Source: Cymbomonas tetramitiformis (taxonomy: Eukaryota; Chlorophyta; Pyramimonadophyceae; Pyramimonadales; Pyramimonadaceae). From it: a DNA stretch of 64,000 nucleotides. Shown here in pieces: positions 12,968 to 24,127 of this stretch. The stretch spans positions 1 to 64,000 of the forward strand of contig LGRX02033486.1 of NCBI GenBank assembly GCA_001247695.2, read 5' to 3'. The position numbers and the translations under genes are program-made. Each line of letters begins with the position of its first letter. The stretch's first letter is position 1. The notes below the pieces were generated by a model. That model saw only the letters and a program-made list of their open reading frames with translations. It made no database searches and was not told where the DNA came from.

Positions 12968-13222
12968 TGCTGGAATCTGTATAGGCAGCCCTGACTGGGA
13001 GTCCCGGTGCAGGCCCCTATGACAGACCCCTAGGACCAACACTGGACCGCTGACTGATCTATAGGTTCGTGCTGTGACACACGCTGTGTCACAGGTAGGC
13101 TAGTATCCGAGACCGTTGCGAGACCGTTCCGGGTATATCTAGCTTAGGGTTTATTATCTTATCACAGTTTATCCACACAGTTCGGGACCCTCTGATATCT
13201 AGTGAACTAGGATATTCCGGTA
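12968..13222 (+). repeat. 5' LTR (255 bp)
   Basis: Starts TG (tgctggaatctg) and ends TA (ccggta). It is identical in length to the copy at 16469-16723. It contains the inverted stretch gtgacacacgctgtgtcac. A primer-binding site directly downstream (ggtcgtggccc) is possible but I could not match it to a tRNA. Confidence 0.88.
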
Positions 13223-13373
13223 GGTCGTGGCCCCATCCACGCTTTATTCCACTTGCTAGTTTGGCCATGATTGGCTAAACGGCCGCTCGGAGAGGTGGTG
13301 CGCGTTTGCGCGTTTGGGCATTAGTGGAGATTTTGAGATGAGCGGCTTGCGGTGAGCGACTTGGGCCGCAGCT

Positions 13374-16139
13374 ATGGGGTGCCGGCTTGGATTGGGTTTC
13401 GTCGTCGCAATGTTCACTATTCGCGGTTCTCTGCTCGCTCTGATCCCGCCTGCTGCCGTGTTTTGGGCTGGTGACTTAAGCACCTTTGACTTCGACGTCA
13501 TCTTCCTTCGCCCCTCGCTAGCATGGCCCGACCGTTCGTTCCGTGTCCGTGACGTCGCATTTTCTCCGCGGCCCTACCCAAACGTGCTGCAGCGTACCGC
13601 CTCCCCTCAGGCTTTTCTAGAGATGGGTATGACGACGAGATCCAAGAAGTCCCTCACGAGGGACAGTGACATCGATGCCTCTTTGAGGTTGATCGACGAG
13701 GTGCGGAACACTCCGACGGCTGCTACGCCGGTGGTTCCCGCTCCTAACCCTGCATCGAACGTGGACGCGGACGTTGCCGTCAGACGTTATTTGCAGGAGC
13801 AGTCCAAATTGGTGGACGAGATTTACAAGGCACGACTGCATCGGGCTTGGGCCAAGAGTATCCGTGAGGATATTCTTGGTGACAAGAAGCATCATTTTCG
13901 CGGTACGGACGACTCTGGCCTCCTGTCCGACCTGGTGGTGCAGCTACGCACGGAGTTTCAGTCTGCTGGTCTGGAGCTGCGTTCCTTTGACCTCGACGAC
14001 CCTCTGGTGCCCGTGGTCAGCAGAGTGAATGGACTGCTGTACGACGTTCTGGCTCTCGTGGTGGAGAAGCACAGCAACGCGTATGTCTGGCTGACTGGCA
14101 CCGACTCCTCGACTGACCGAGATGGGCGACGTGCTCTTGTCGACATCATCAAGGGCTCTGTGCCGGTGGCGCTGCGGGAGTCGCAGCAGGAGGAGCATGC
14201 GGCTTTACGTTATCCCGCAAACGTTGACCCGCAGCCGATTTTGGCTAAGGAGCAGCGTTTGGTGCGGGATAACAGGACTTCAGACTGGACTCCGACCGAG
14301 GCAACACGAAAATTATCTCTCTACACCCGCCTCGACCCCGTGTTTTACGCGGCGGTAAAGGTCCGCTATCCCATGGCTGCCGACCTGTCCCACGTGTCCC
14401 TTGCTTCTCTTCGCTCCTTGGTGGTCGAGATTTATCAGTCTTGGGCGCAGACGGACGGGGGGAAGGCAGCTTCTGGTGCGGGCGGGGTCTCCGCACACCT
14501 CTCCAGCAGTGAGTACGATGCGCTGCTCCAGAAGATCACGGAGCTGACGGAGCTCGTACAGCGGCAACGGGGTGAGGCCGCTCCGGTTGTGCGTCAACAA
14601 CGGGAGCGGGTGCAGCAGCGGCAGCAGCAGCAGCGGGGGCAGCAGCCGCGAGGATTCCGTGTGGGGACCCACAAGGCCCCACCGGTGGGATTCGACCGTG
14701 ACGATCAACGGGCAAGGCCGTTCTGCGGTAGGTGCAAGAAGGCGGGGAAAGGTGAGGCGTATCACTTCTACCGCGACTGCCCGTTGGGCGGGCGCCAACA
14801 CCCGCCCACCTCTGCCGCGGCATTTTGCGTTCCCATCGACGAGGAGGACGCAGAGGGGGTGCACGCACTCGCCATGTGTGCGTTGTTCCAGCAGGCGGCG
14901 GATGACGGAGCGGAGTCCTTCGCGCGTGCGGCAGCCGCGTACGGGCCGCCCGCGGTGCTTTCTGCGGGAGCGGTGGGCGGCATTGACGTGTCCGCCTACG
15001 GCTTCACCGTGGAGCAGCAGCCGGATTCCGAGGGGGACGACATTCTCCGCAGGCTCGACGATCTTGCCGCGGAGGTTCACTCCGCGGCCAACCCACAGGT
15101 GCATTACACTCACGCATCTTTCCCGCCTCCTGCCGGTGACGGCAAGGGGGCTTCGGCTCTGGTGTGCGTGCCCGCCGCAGCGGTGGCCACACCGGAGGAG
15201 CAGGTTCCGGCAGGTGGTGCGGCGGCATCGGCATCCGCCGTGCCGGCCCCTGCTATGCCTGTCTCGCAGGGAGAAGATGTGAAGCCCGCGCCACTTCAAT
15301 CGGCGCGGGTGACCACCACAGCGGACGCGGACGGTGAGTTCGCTGGGTTCGTTCAGACCGTGAACCACGCCGCCATCGGACAGGTTGATCTCACGGGGTA
15401 CGACACGGACGATTACGAGGACCTCGCTGACGGCAGCTTCGTCGTGAAGCCGCGGGCCTCGGCCATCTCGGCAAATCACTCGTCAACGCCCGCGGCCCAA
15501 GCACCTCACTCTGGTGGTGTTCTGGAGGATTGGCGTGAGGGTGCTCCCCGCAGCTACGGCTGTGGAAAGCCTCCGTGGGGCTTCCCCGCCCACGCGGGCT
15601 TGTGGGGGATGCCCTTCCTTCTCTCTTTCATTCTCTTGATCTCTGTCATGGGAGTAGGAGCAGCCACCTACACGGTGGCCAACGACGTCGACCCTGTGCA
15701 GGTATCGGGTCGGGCTGCGCTGCAGCCTGTGCTGTGCAGGGGCGAGGAGTCACCGCTTGACACGGTGCCATGTGCCATCCCGCCTCGTCGCCACCGGCGG
15801 GTGCAGCGGCGGCAGGGCCTCTACATGGCTCCGGTGCCGTGGAATCCCGGGCCGCCGCCGCCTGGCATCTTATTTGAGGGCGGTCCTCCGTTGTCGCCGG
15901 CATCGTCTTCGGATGACGAGGCGCCACCGTCGGGCAGCACTTGGCAGCACCCTGGTGCGGTGCAGCCTCCCGTGATCGACGAGTCGACAACACCGACTCC
16001 GTCAAATTCTCTGGCGAATGATTTCTCAGTGACCGACACCTTGCACTTTGGCAGCCCTGTGCTACTCCGCCGTGCTACTGTGGACTACTACAGTGCTCGT
16101 TGTGGTGACGGCGCTCCTCTGGCCATTGACCCCGAGTAG
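13374..16139 (+). CDS. Large gag-like protein of the TR-GAG-like element (921 aa)
   Basis: One intact reading frame fills the space between the LTRs. The start is uncertain: ATG 13374 gives a hydrophobic leader, while ATG 13623 (MGMTTRSKKSLTRDS) gives a more gag-like start. The first 400 residues are helical and charged, consistent with a capsid domain. A Gln-rich linker (residues about 408-425) precedes a zinc-knuckle-like motif, CGRCKKAGKGEAYHFYRDC (C-x2-C-x9-H-x4-C). The rest is acidic and Ala/Pro-rich. Near residue 745 there is one membrane-spanning segment (FLLSFILLISVMGVGA), followed by a Pro-rich tail. No protease or RT motif is present. The intact long frame agrees with the near-identical LTRs. 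Confidence 0.75.
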   Translation: MGCRLGLGFVVAMFTIRGSLLALIPPAAVFWAGDLSTFDFDVIFLRPSLAWPDRSFRVRDVAFSPRPYPNVLQRTASPQAFLEMGMTTRSKKSLTRDSDIDASLRLIDEVRNTPTAATPVVPAPNPASNVDADVAVRRYLQEQSKLVDEIYKARLHRAWAKSIREDILGDKKHHFRGTDDSGLLSDLVVQLRTEFQSAGLELRSFDLDDPLVPVVSRVNGLLYDVLALVVEKHSNAYVWLTGTDSSTDRDGRRALVDIIKGSVPVALRESQQEEHAALRYPANVDPQPILAKEQRLVRDNRTSDWTPTEATRKLSLYTRLDPVFYAAVKVRYPMAADLSHVSLASLRSLVVEIYQSWAQTDGGKAASGAGGVSAHLSSSEYDALLQKITELTELVQRQRGEAAPVVRQQRERVQQRQQQQRGQQPRGFRVGTHKAPPVGFDRDDQRARPFCGRCKKAGKGEAYHFYRDCPLGGRQHPPTSAAAFCVPIDEEDAEGVHALAMCALFQQAADDGAESFARAAAAYGPPAVLSAGAVGGIDVSAYGFTVEQQPDSEGDDILRRLDDLAAEVHSAANPQVHYTHASFPPPAGDGKGASALVCVPAAAVATPEEQVPAGGAAASASAVPAPAMPVSQGEDVKPAPLQSARVTTTADADGEFAGFVQTVNHAAIGQVDLTGYDTDDYEDLADGSFVVKPRASAISANHSSTPAAQAPHSGGVLEDWREGAPRSYGCGKPPWGFPAHAGLWGMPFLLSFILLISVMGVGAATYTVANDVDPVQVSGRAALQPVLCRGEESPLDTVPCAIPPRRHRRVQRRQGLYMAPVPWNPGPPPPGILFEGGPPLSPASSSDDEAPPSGSTWQHPGAVQPPVIDESTTPTPSNSLANDFSVTDTLHFGSPVLLRRATVDYYSARCGDGAPLAIDPE

Positions 16140-16468
16140 TTTACTTTTGGTTCTGGCAGTACACCACTTTCATGGTGGTGTGCTGAGATGTACTTTGACC
16201 TCAACACGGTCTTCAATCTGGTTTATGCTTTTGCTTTGACAACTTTGAACTCTTCGATCTGACTTGCTGACACAGAGCTTTTCAGTAGTTTGGCAGGACT
16301 TGCATTGCCTGTATGTTTCTGCTCTTGTGCCGGCTAGAGGGTTTCAATTTGTGTATCAGAATTGCACAGTTGAATTAGCAGTTAGGTTTGTCACCCTAGC
16401 TCCTACCCTAACTTATCTTAACATTCTGACTCTCCTAGACAGTCACCACCCACAGTGCTGGGGTGGTG

Positions 16469-16723
16469 TGCTGGAATCTGTATAGGCAGCCCTGACTGGG
16501 AGTCCCGGTGCAGGCCCCTAAGACAGACCCCTAGGACCAACACTGGACCGCTGACTGATCTATAGGTTCGTGCTGTGACACACGCTGTGTCACAGGTAGG
16601 CTAGTATCCGAGACCGTTGCGAGACCGTTCCGGGTATATCTAGCTTAGGGTTTATTATCTTATCGCAGTTTATCCACACAGTTCGGGACCCTCTGATATC
16701 TAGTGAACTAGGATATTCCGGTA
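16469..16723 (+). repeat. 3' LTR (255 bp)
   Basis: Same sequence and boundaries as 12968-13222 apart from two substitutions. A short purine-rich run (ggggtggtg) lies directly before it and may be the polypurine tract. The target duplication ctttt follows at 16724-16728. Confidence 0.88.
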
Positions 16724-17643
16724 CTTTTTGTAATGCTATAGTCCTTCTTTGGATTACCTTTGGTGTGTCTCTTCCCTGGGTCGACGAGCCTCCTCCAGCT
16801 AGAACGTTCGCGAATTCGCCTCTCGCTTTTCGTGAAGCGGAGTTCGTTACTGAACTTGTAGCCAGCCTAGTAGACACGGGCGCGGCATACGAGGTACCTG
16901 CGCGTCCTACGGTGGTTTCTCCGCTGAGTGTGGCATACCGTGACTTAGGGCCGGGAATTCCGCCTAAGAAGCGCCTGATTTGGAACGACCGCTATGTCAA
17001 TTCGTATATGTTTGTTCAAAAGTTTAAGTATGAAGGTCTTGCTATGGTTCGTGACTTGCTCGATCCGGATGGCTATATGTGGTCCTTCGATTTCACAGCG
17101 GGGTATCACCACGTGGAATTGCACCCCGACAGCCACCAGTACGTAGCTTTTGAGTGGCAGGGGAAGTTCTACTGTTACGTTGTGCTGCCTTTCGGACTAG
17201 CGTGTGCGCCCTACGTATTCACTCGTATTGGTAGACATAGAGCTAGCTAAGAGATGGCGACAGCAGGGAATGAAGCCGATTCACTACCTTGCTGACTTTA
17301 TATTTTTCGGTGTTTCAGTTGCTGGTTCCCTAGCGGTGTTTCTGCTGGAAGTGACGCCCCGAGTGGCATTCCTATAGTATACAATCCAGGTGATATATTC
17401 AGCAGTTTCTTCTGCAGCAGGCTGCGGTCCTAGCAGACCTCGACGCAGCGGGCTTCCTCCGTGTTGCAGCCTATTCAGCGGCTTGCTTTCCTTGGAATGG
17501 GAATCGACTCCGTCCGCGGCTTGTTCTATGCACCTCGGCAGAAACGGGACTCGCTTCAGGCCCGCGTCGCAGCGGCGTTGAAGTCCCGCCGTGTAAAAGT
17601 CCGAGCCCTCGCCTCTATTGCCGGTAAAAAACACGCTATTCGA

Positions 17644-17936
17644 TGAAAACGACATTATGGAATGTCATTTTCCAATTTAATTATAGATAGCTAAATAATT
17701 CCAAGGCGTACGAAAATAACGTATTTTCCGACGAGACGTGAGACGCACGTTGGTATAAACGCGGGTGCCAATGAGGCTAATAGATACGTACGTATGAGTG
17801 CTTATAATAAATTCACAAGCACATGCAAGCATTCAATGTGGTAAACACGATACAAAATATGATGCGGTGACTAAATTCATTTTGTACATGTGTTTTATTA
17901 ATGTTTAGGACTAGTCGTTAGCACTGCGACCACAAT
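17644..17936. other. Short non-coding spacer
   Basis: AT-rich sequence between the broken end of the DIRS-like element and the 3' end of the ParB-methyltransferase gene. No gene or repeat was recognised. Confidence 0.5.
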
Positions 17937-20900
17937 CTACGCGGTATCTGCGTTCATTCCAGATTCAAGACAGGTATTTGGCACGGCGTGCACTATCTGC
18001 TCCGCTGGTGCGTCTTCTGCAGGTGCGGGGGGATCGCTGTCTCCTGGTGCGCCTTCGCCTGCCTCTCCTTCTTCTCCCTCTTCTCCTTCTTCATGAGGTG
18101 CACCAGTACCGGGTGCCTCGGGTTGCCCAGAATCCGTGCCGGTTTCAGGGGGTTGCTTGTCAGCACCGTCGCCATCAATCAAATCGTCGAGGTCCGCAGC
18201 CATGTCGGCGAGTTCTTTCCGCGGCTTGTTCAGCTTTTTTGAGGTTTTCCTCCTCTTTGGGTGCTTTCTCTTTGAGCTTCGCAGTTTCGTCGAGTGACAT
18301 GCATTCCATATCGCCGTCAGTCAGGCTCGTCGGCAATGTTCCCCAGCCGCTGACTGGCTGCTTGCACCATGTCGTCGTCGGAGTCGAACGCGACAACGTT
18401 CAGGCCGCACCGGAGAGCTGCCAGTGTGGCCGTCGCGACCCCACACCCCGCATCCAAGATCCAGTTGGATGACGAATCGTTGTGTAACCGGGCGAAAGGT
18501 GCGGGTCCCATCATGTGGCAGTTGATGATGAGCTCCATTAGCAGGTGTTGGGGCTTCTGGTGAGCGCATACCACTTTCCCATTGTCTCGGAAGGGTTGCT
18601 TGACGACAGAAAACCCCTCCAAGCAATTCGCCCTCGACCTCCTCGCCTCCGCATCCTTCGTCTCAAAGTCGAAGTCGCACATCCATGGTTTGCGAGTGGA
18701 TTCTTCCCCGGACTCCACGTCCGCCATTTGGAACCCGATGACAGCCGCTTCGAGGACATTGTACCGGATGGCTTTGTTGGCACCCACATCCTGGTTCTCC
18801 TTGCGCCACCATATGCGCTGGGCCCCACCGTTGCATTTGCTCTCCAGGATCTTCAGGAACCCGGTCTGCTGACAAACCCACAAAATATCAATATTGTCCA
18901 GTCCGGCGAGGTGGTGAGCGCCGCAAAGGCATCTATGAACTTGATCAGGTCGGCATCGGATAACGCGTGCTCTGACACCTCTGTATCGAAGTCGTAGATA
19001 ACGTCCATTATCGTCCCCACGTAATGCAACTTCGGGACATACTCGAGTTTCGTCAACTCGTCTTTGAAGATCATGTAGCTGGTTTGAACCTCCTTCAACT
19101 CGTACTCTTTCTCGTCGCTTGCCTCGTTACCATCCTCCACAAGGGGGGAGGGAAGTGGCACCTATTATACCGCAAACTGCTTGTTAATATTTGAATGACC
19201 CAAAATTGCTAGAGCAATAAAACATGCAACTACATGAGGAGCACGACTATTACAACAAAGAATGTTGAAAGAACGCACACCTTAACTGTATTGGGGACGT
19301 AGTTAACGGGCAGCCTGCCCGAGGTCTCCCTCTCCGGCATTACACCGGGCAAGCCACGTGTTGCAGTCTGGACGAATTGGACGATGGCCTTGGGAACCGT
19401 GAGCTGACTCCCCCCTCGCCCAGTTTTACCGTTTTTCACCGCCTTGATGCATCGCTCGATGGCCTCCTGGCAAGCCCAAGTCTCACCGTATTTCTTCTCA
19501 AAAGCATCCCAATTCTCCACCCCAGATTGCGACACGATCCAGGCCTGAACGTTGCGTTGGTCCTTGAACTTTTTCAGCATTTCAATCGCCTCTTGGATGG
19601 TGATCTCAGAGGTTAGGATTTTCTTCAGAACGCCGTTCAAGTAATCAACCTCCACGTTCGAGTGAAACCCGAGCATCTGCTGGAACAGGGGCATGCCCAA
19701 CTCCTTCTTCTCGCTCTCCTTCACGATTGCCTGCTGCAAAGGATGTGCCGGCTGACCGACACTGAACGTGTTACCGGCGCTTCGAGGAAGACGCCTAGAC
19801 ATGGCCTTGGTACCCGACTTCTTCTTCTTCTGGTCGACACCTACATCCTTCAACGCCTCCTCCGCCCCAGACGTCTCGGTAGTCATGTCAACGATCTCAC
19901 TGTCCGGAGCCCAGATCTTGCGTTTCTTACCCGAGGACCCCTTGGTGGGGGTCCTGGTCTGCCCCTTCAGAATACACTCGCCGTACGCATGCATGGTTTT
20001 AACAATCAGGTCCCAAGTATCCTGACGCATTGTAGCGACCAACCAATGCGTTGCGTAGTCGTTGGCGTAGGAGATGTGATTCGCTTGCAACACCTCCGCC
20101 TTAATCTGCATCTGCTGAGCCGATGTCAAATAGCTCCAGACCGGGAACCATTTGCCACTTTTAACATCTCCCCCGAAAAGCTGCCAGTCATTCACATTGG
20201 CCCAGTCCCCCTTCGACAGCCTCTCGTAGACATGCTTCCTTGCCGTCGCTGTCTTTGGAAGCTTGAAAGTCTTGGGATCGTGCTTTTCCAACTCCTTCAC
20301 CAGGCCGTCCTCCGTCCAGTCTTGGACCTGAACGTCCCATTCCGTGATGCCACAATGCCAATAGAGTTTGTGGAGCGGGCCCTTCGATGCCTGCATGGTT
20401 TGCCGAGAAATTACGGTCACACAGTCACATTCGTTTGCTTTAAGTAAGTAAGAGCTTTAAGTGACAAAGATGGATAAGTTACATTATTTTCTCAGAAATC
20501 ACCTGCATGCCAACTCGCATGGATTTTATGATTTGCTGGTGCGACTTGCCCTTCACGTTCTGGTCGACGGTGTTCTGCTCGTCAGCCAAGAATCGGACCA
20601 TGTCAGACTGTAGATTAAAATACAATTTGCACTCGATATGCTGAAAAGCTTCATTCTCTGGGTTTTCGGCGTGAAGCTCCCGCCGAGCGGTGAGGCTATG
20701 TTGGTGCCCGAAGCACACAAAACGATAGTTGCCGTCGTGCACCTTATTGCGTCTATTACCCGGTGGTTGGGTGGGCCCAACTTAAGAGCCATTTAAGTTG
20801 GGTGCACCCAACTTACCCTTTGGTGGGATTATTGGGAGTTGTCGTTACCGGATTCTGGTTTTTATTAGCTCAAAATGACGGGGGAGATGTCCTCTTTTAC

Positions 20901-23582
20901 ACACGCATCTACACTATTGAGTGAATCAAGCTTATCCGTGAGCAATTTTGGGAAGTATGCGAGGGGTAGGAAAAGTTGTAAAATTTCCAAGTGATTTTGG
21001 GGTTTCACCTACCCATGCTACTTCAACCGAGATTTTGAGGGTCAAGATGACCTCGGATGAAACTTTTGACAAGACACTGCAGAAAGAGCAACTCGAGAAC
21101 TTGATGACGCGGGTCTCCGAATTTCCAAAGGACCTTCGAGTGTCACGGGGAGTGTCTTATATTGCCCAAGTTCTTAGGTATTGTGCACCCAACCTAAGAG
21201 AAATCCGGATTATTTCAGCACATGCCCTATTGAAACGGCCTCATTATATCCCGCAATCTTGGATTATAGCTAGGGGTATAATGCATACACATTGTTCAAA
21301 GGGAACATAGTAGCCCATGGCCTAGCATTGTTTTGGCACTATAAGTCGGATATTCGAGGGGTTATTGACGTTTGAAATATGGTTCTTAGGTTGGGTGCAC
21401 CCAACTTAGTGTCGGGTAATAGACAATTGGGGTCAAACTCCTCCGCGCTTGTGAGGTGCTTCCCAGTGTCCGCGTATACAATGTACACCAGGCAGGGAGG
21501 TGTTCTGAAAAGAGTGTGGGTTCCAAGCCATGCTCTCTTTCAGGTTCACGACTTGCGCACGGTCCTCATCCCTGATACGCTCGTAGTCCTCAGCCTGTAC
21601 AATGTACTGAATAGGAATGTTGAACGTACACCCCTTGACGTCTTTGGCGGAAACGACGCTGGGGTACCGGTGGTTATACTCAATCTGGTACCGAATCGTA
21701 TTAGAATGAGATACAGAACGACGCTGCTTCGGCAAAGTGAGTAAGGACTGCCAGTCCTGCGCTGCTTGCTCAGCATTCTGTTCTTTGGCCGCCTTCGCTG
21801 TCTCTCCAGGCTTGTAAGCCAACAATGAGCCGCCCGGACCACGACTCGCAGCCAGCTCGCTTTCTGCTGCAGGTGTCAATGGTACCTATAAACATATATT
21901 GTGATATAAAAGTACAAAGTTAGTCACTAACAGGAAACACCTCATTAGGTTAATGAGCAATTCGAAACAATACTCTTATTCATTATAAAAACGTATTATT
22001 TACATGCAAATTGTATACAACCGAAAGATGGTAATAAAACCGTTTATACGTTTGGAGTATGATGGTCAAACCAATGTTGTCTACAGCATGGGCAGTGAAC
22101 TGGTGTCATAATTAGGATTCCGTCTACGTGTTTCTGCAAGAATCGATTCCCTCGCATCGCAGGATTGCTGAGGTGTTCCCTTGTCACAGAAACACCATGT
22201 GCATATGGGTCGCCTACTGTATCCATACGAAAATTGTATCTGGCTCGAATGAAAGGAAGAATGAAGGTAAATAATATGTACTTTTTGTCAATACTTCGTC
22301 CAGATTCCTGCAGTAAAGGACAGAAACTTTGCGCAACTGGTCATTAAGCTAATGAGGCTTTTTGAGCAGCTCCGGTCAGACGCCGAATTTATCGAGACAA
22401 ACATTCACACATGTCATATTATGACAGAAGGTTTCAAGCGAATTGTAAAGAAAAACACAAAGGTCAGAAACTTAGAACAACTGCTCATTAAGCTAATGAG
22501 ACTTTTTGAGCAGCTCCGGTCAGACGCCGAATTTATCGAGACAAACAGTCACACATGTCATATTATGACAGAAGGTTTCAAGCAAACAGAAAGAAAAACA
22601 CAAAGGTCGAAACTTTGCACAACCGCTCATTAAGCTAATGAGACTTTTTGAGCACCTCCGGTCGACGCCGAATTTATCGAGATAAACAATACACATGGCA
22701 TATTATGACGTAAGGTTTCAAGCAAACCGTAAGAAAAACACAAAGGTCGGAAACTTTGCACAACCGCTCATTAAGCTAATGAGACTTTTTAGCAAACTCC
22801 GGTCAGACGCCGAATTTATCGAGATAAACAGTCACACGTGTCATATTATGACAGAAGGTTTCAAGCAAACTGTAAAGAAAAACACAAAGGTCAGAAACTT
22901 TGCACAGCTGCTCATTAAGCTAATGAGACTTTTTGAGCAGCTCCGGTCGGACGCCGAATTTATCGAGTAAAACAGTCACACATGTCATATTATGACAGAA
23001 GGTTTCAAGCAATTATGTAAAAATTATGTAAAAATCACAATTTATATTGAATATATGACAAAGGTTTCAAAAAACTTTGAACTTGCCCCAGCTGGAAGCT
23101 CCGCTGTGCCACCTATCTCCGTATCCATCGCATCGTCCAAGATACCGAAGACTTCTGTTGATTTCTCAGGACACTTCCAGAAGTCTTCGTTCTCGGAATT
23201 CCGCCACATCTCATTCAAAAAAGAACTGTAAGCAGGAGCTTTGTTCACGGCAGCTGAGCGTTGAACCAGCTCATCGAGTATGTTCTTGCGCGTGGTGTAA
23301 GCGGGCGCCACGCTGTTGATTAGCGTATTCTCAGCGTCAAGACTGACACCGATATGCTCATGCGCCCGGTCGCCCGCTGTCAGCACGAACACCGGCGTAG
23401 TGCCGCTCGCGGCTATCGCAACGCCCGCGAAAGCGACCCGCAAGTTCTCATCGGCGTTTGCCGGTAAAAGCGGCAAGTTTTTCTGAACTGTACTGCCATC
23501 GGCGCCCGCGAGAAAAATAGAGACTCGCAGCGCATGGCCCTCTAAAGTAGGTACGCGCTCTACAGACCACTGCTTCCCGGGC
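17937..23582 (-). CDS. ParB-like domain plus DNA methyltransferase-like protein, multi-exon, with frameshifts
   Basis: Coding exons on the minus strand are about 23582-23090, 21885-21430, about 20752-20503, 20390-19281, 19161-about 18880, then 18883-18317 and 18203-17937 in other frames. Introns 20502-20391 and 19280-19162 are short GT-AG introns in phase 0. Exon 2 ends with a segment (YIVYADTGKHLTSAEEFDPN in a shifted frame) and exon 3 has RFVCFGHQHSLTARREL and FLADEQN, resembling the ParB/Srx fold. The C-terminal part has a beta-class order of SAM methyltransferase motifs: QKPQHLLMELI (motif X) before WILDAGCGVATATLAAL (motif I) and VVAFDSDD (motif II). The expected DPPY motif IV is not evident; a DVIYDFDTEVS stretch occupies that place. 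The tail is acidic. Frame changes near 18880, 18320 and 18235 (the last in an A-run) and in exon 2 suggest decay or base errors. Confidence 0.65.
20751..21424. mobile_element. 674-bp TIR element lying within, and nearly equal to, an intron
   Basis: Perfect 12-bp inverted ends: gtctattacccg at 20751-20762 and cgggtaatagac at 21413-21424. A 22-bp perfect palindrome (20794-20815) lies inside the left end, and a near copy inside the right end carries the same tgggtgcaccca core. Read on the minus strand the element begins GT and ends TAG|AC, which would supply both splice sites for the ParB-methyltransferase gene. No transposase frame is present. Confidence 0.7.
22321..23020. repeat. About 143-bp tandem repeat, nearly 5 copies, in an intron
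   Basis: Units start near 22321, 22465, 22607, 22748 and 22892. Each contains ttaagctaatgag, ctccggtcagacgccgaatt and a small inverted block, tgtcatattatgaca. The array lies in the first mapped intron of the ParB-methyltransferase gene. It is open in places on the plus strand but shows no real coding signal. Confidence 0.9.
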
Positions 23583-24127
23583 TGTTGTATTATGTTTCAT
23601 GTGCTCATCAACGCGCGAAATTGATCTGCAATTGCCATTTTTTTTTAATTCGCGAAAAAGAAAAGAAAAAAGAGTAATGGGCAGTAAGCAGGTTATGCAA
23701 ACTAGGTTTTGAATTGTGAGGAAGAACAGGTCGAGTTTCTGAAGTTTCAATAAATTCCGTGGTCTTGGCATCATAATCCGAGAATTGCGAATCGAATTAT
23801 TTTATTGGACGGGCCGAACGCGACAATAATAGGTATAAAATTGGAATCCGTGAAAAAAATTGGACCCAAAAATTCATTTTTAAATCAAACGTGAGACTTT
23901 TTCACCCATTTTTGCCACTTTGTGCTCATATATTTCAGATATATAAGCCTCAGTATGTATATACCGTCTATCACAGTATTATGTCTTTCACAACTCTTTA
24001 AGGTAACTTATCATCACACGTGAAATCGAAAATGATCTGTTTCATGGTGTTTCTGTGAAGATATGTATATGGTCAATTCTCAGGGGTTTTACTGATTGAA
24101 ACCCATGACCAAAATATAGCCTTATCT

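Larger units (their letters stand above)
12963..16728 (+). mobile_element. Gag-only LTR retrotransposon (TR-GAG-like) with target duplication
   Basis: Two 255-bp direct repeats (12968-13222 and 16469-16723) flank one gag-like ORF. They differ at only two positions that I saw (ctatgac/ctaagac and tatcac/tatcgc), so the insertion is recent. The 5-bp target duplication ctttt lies at 12963-12967 and 16724-16728. There is no protease, RT or integrase, so the element must be mobilised in trans. It sits in the DIRS-like pol frame. Confidence 0.88.
12827..17643 (+). pseudogene. DIRS-like pol (reverse transcriptase), interrupted by an LTR element
   Basis: The frame opens with ATG at 12827 (MFDSPFGRGVDIEAA) and runs to the insertion point at 12967. 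It resumes after the second target duplication at 16729. Joining the two sides gives an uninterrupted frame across RLSFWSTFCNAIVLLW. Then come RT blocks KRLIWNDRYVNS, SFDFTAGYHHVELHPDS and LPFGLACAPYVFT, typical of DIRS/PAT-type YR retroelements. The frame then shifts near 17235 to continue as ELAKRWRQQGMKPIHYLADFIFF. The catalytic YxDD box reads YLAD, so the first catalytic Asp is lost. A later piece (LAFLGMGIDS...YAPRQKRDS, about 17480-17640) matches the RT-RNase H connection. No tyrosine recombinase was found. Confidence 0.75.

Noticed and set aside
14313..15479. 388-residue minus-strand frame opposite the gag-like ORF
   Set aside because: Shadow of the GC-rich coding strand; Arg-rich, without motifs, and opposite the better supported 921-residue protein.
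22321..23020. Tandem repeats considered as a CRISPR array
   Set aside because: Units are contiguous 143-bp repeats without unique spacers, in a eukaryotic intron, with no cas genes nearby.
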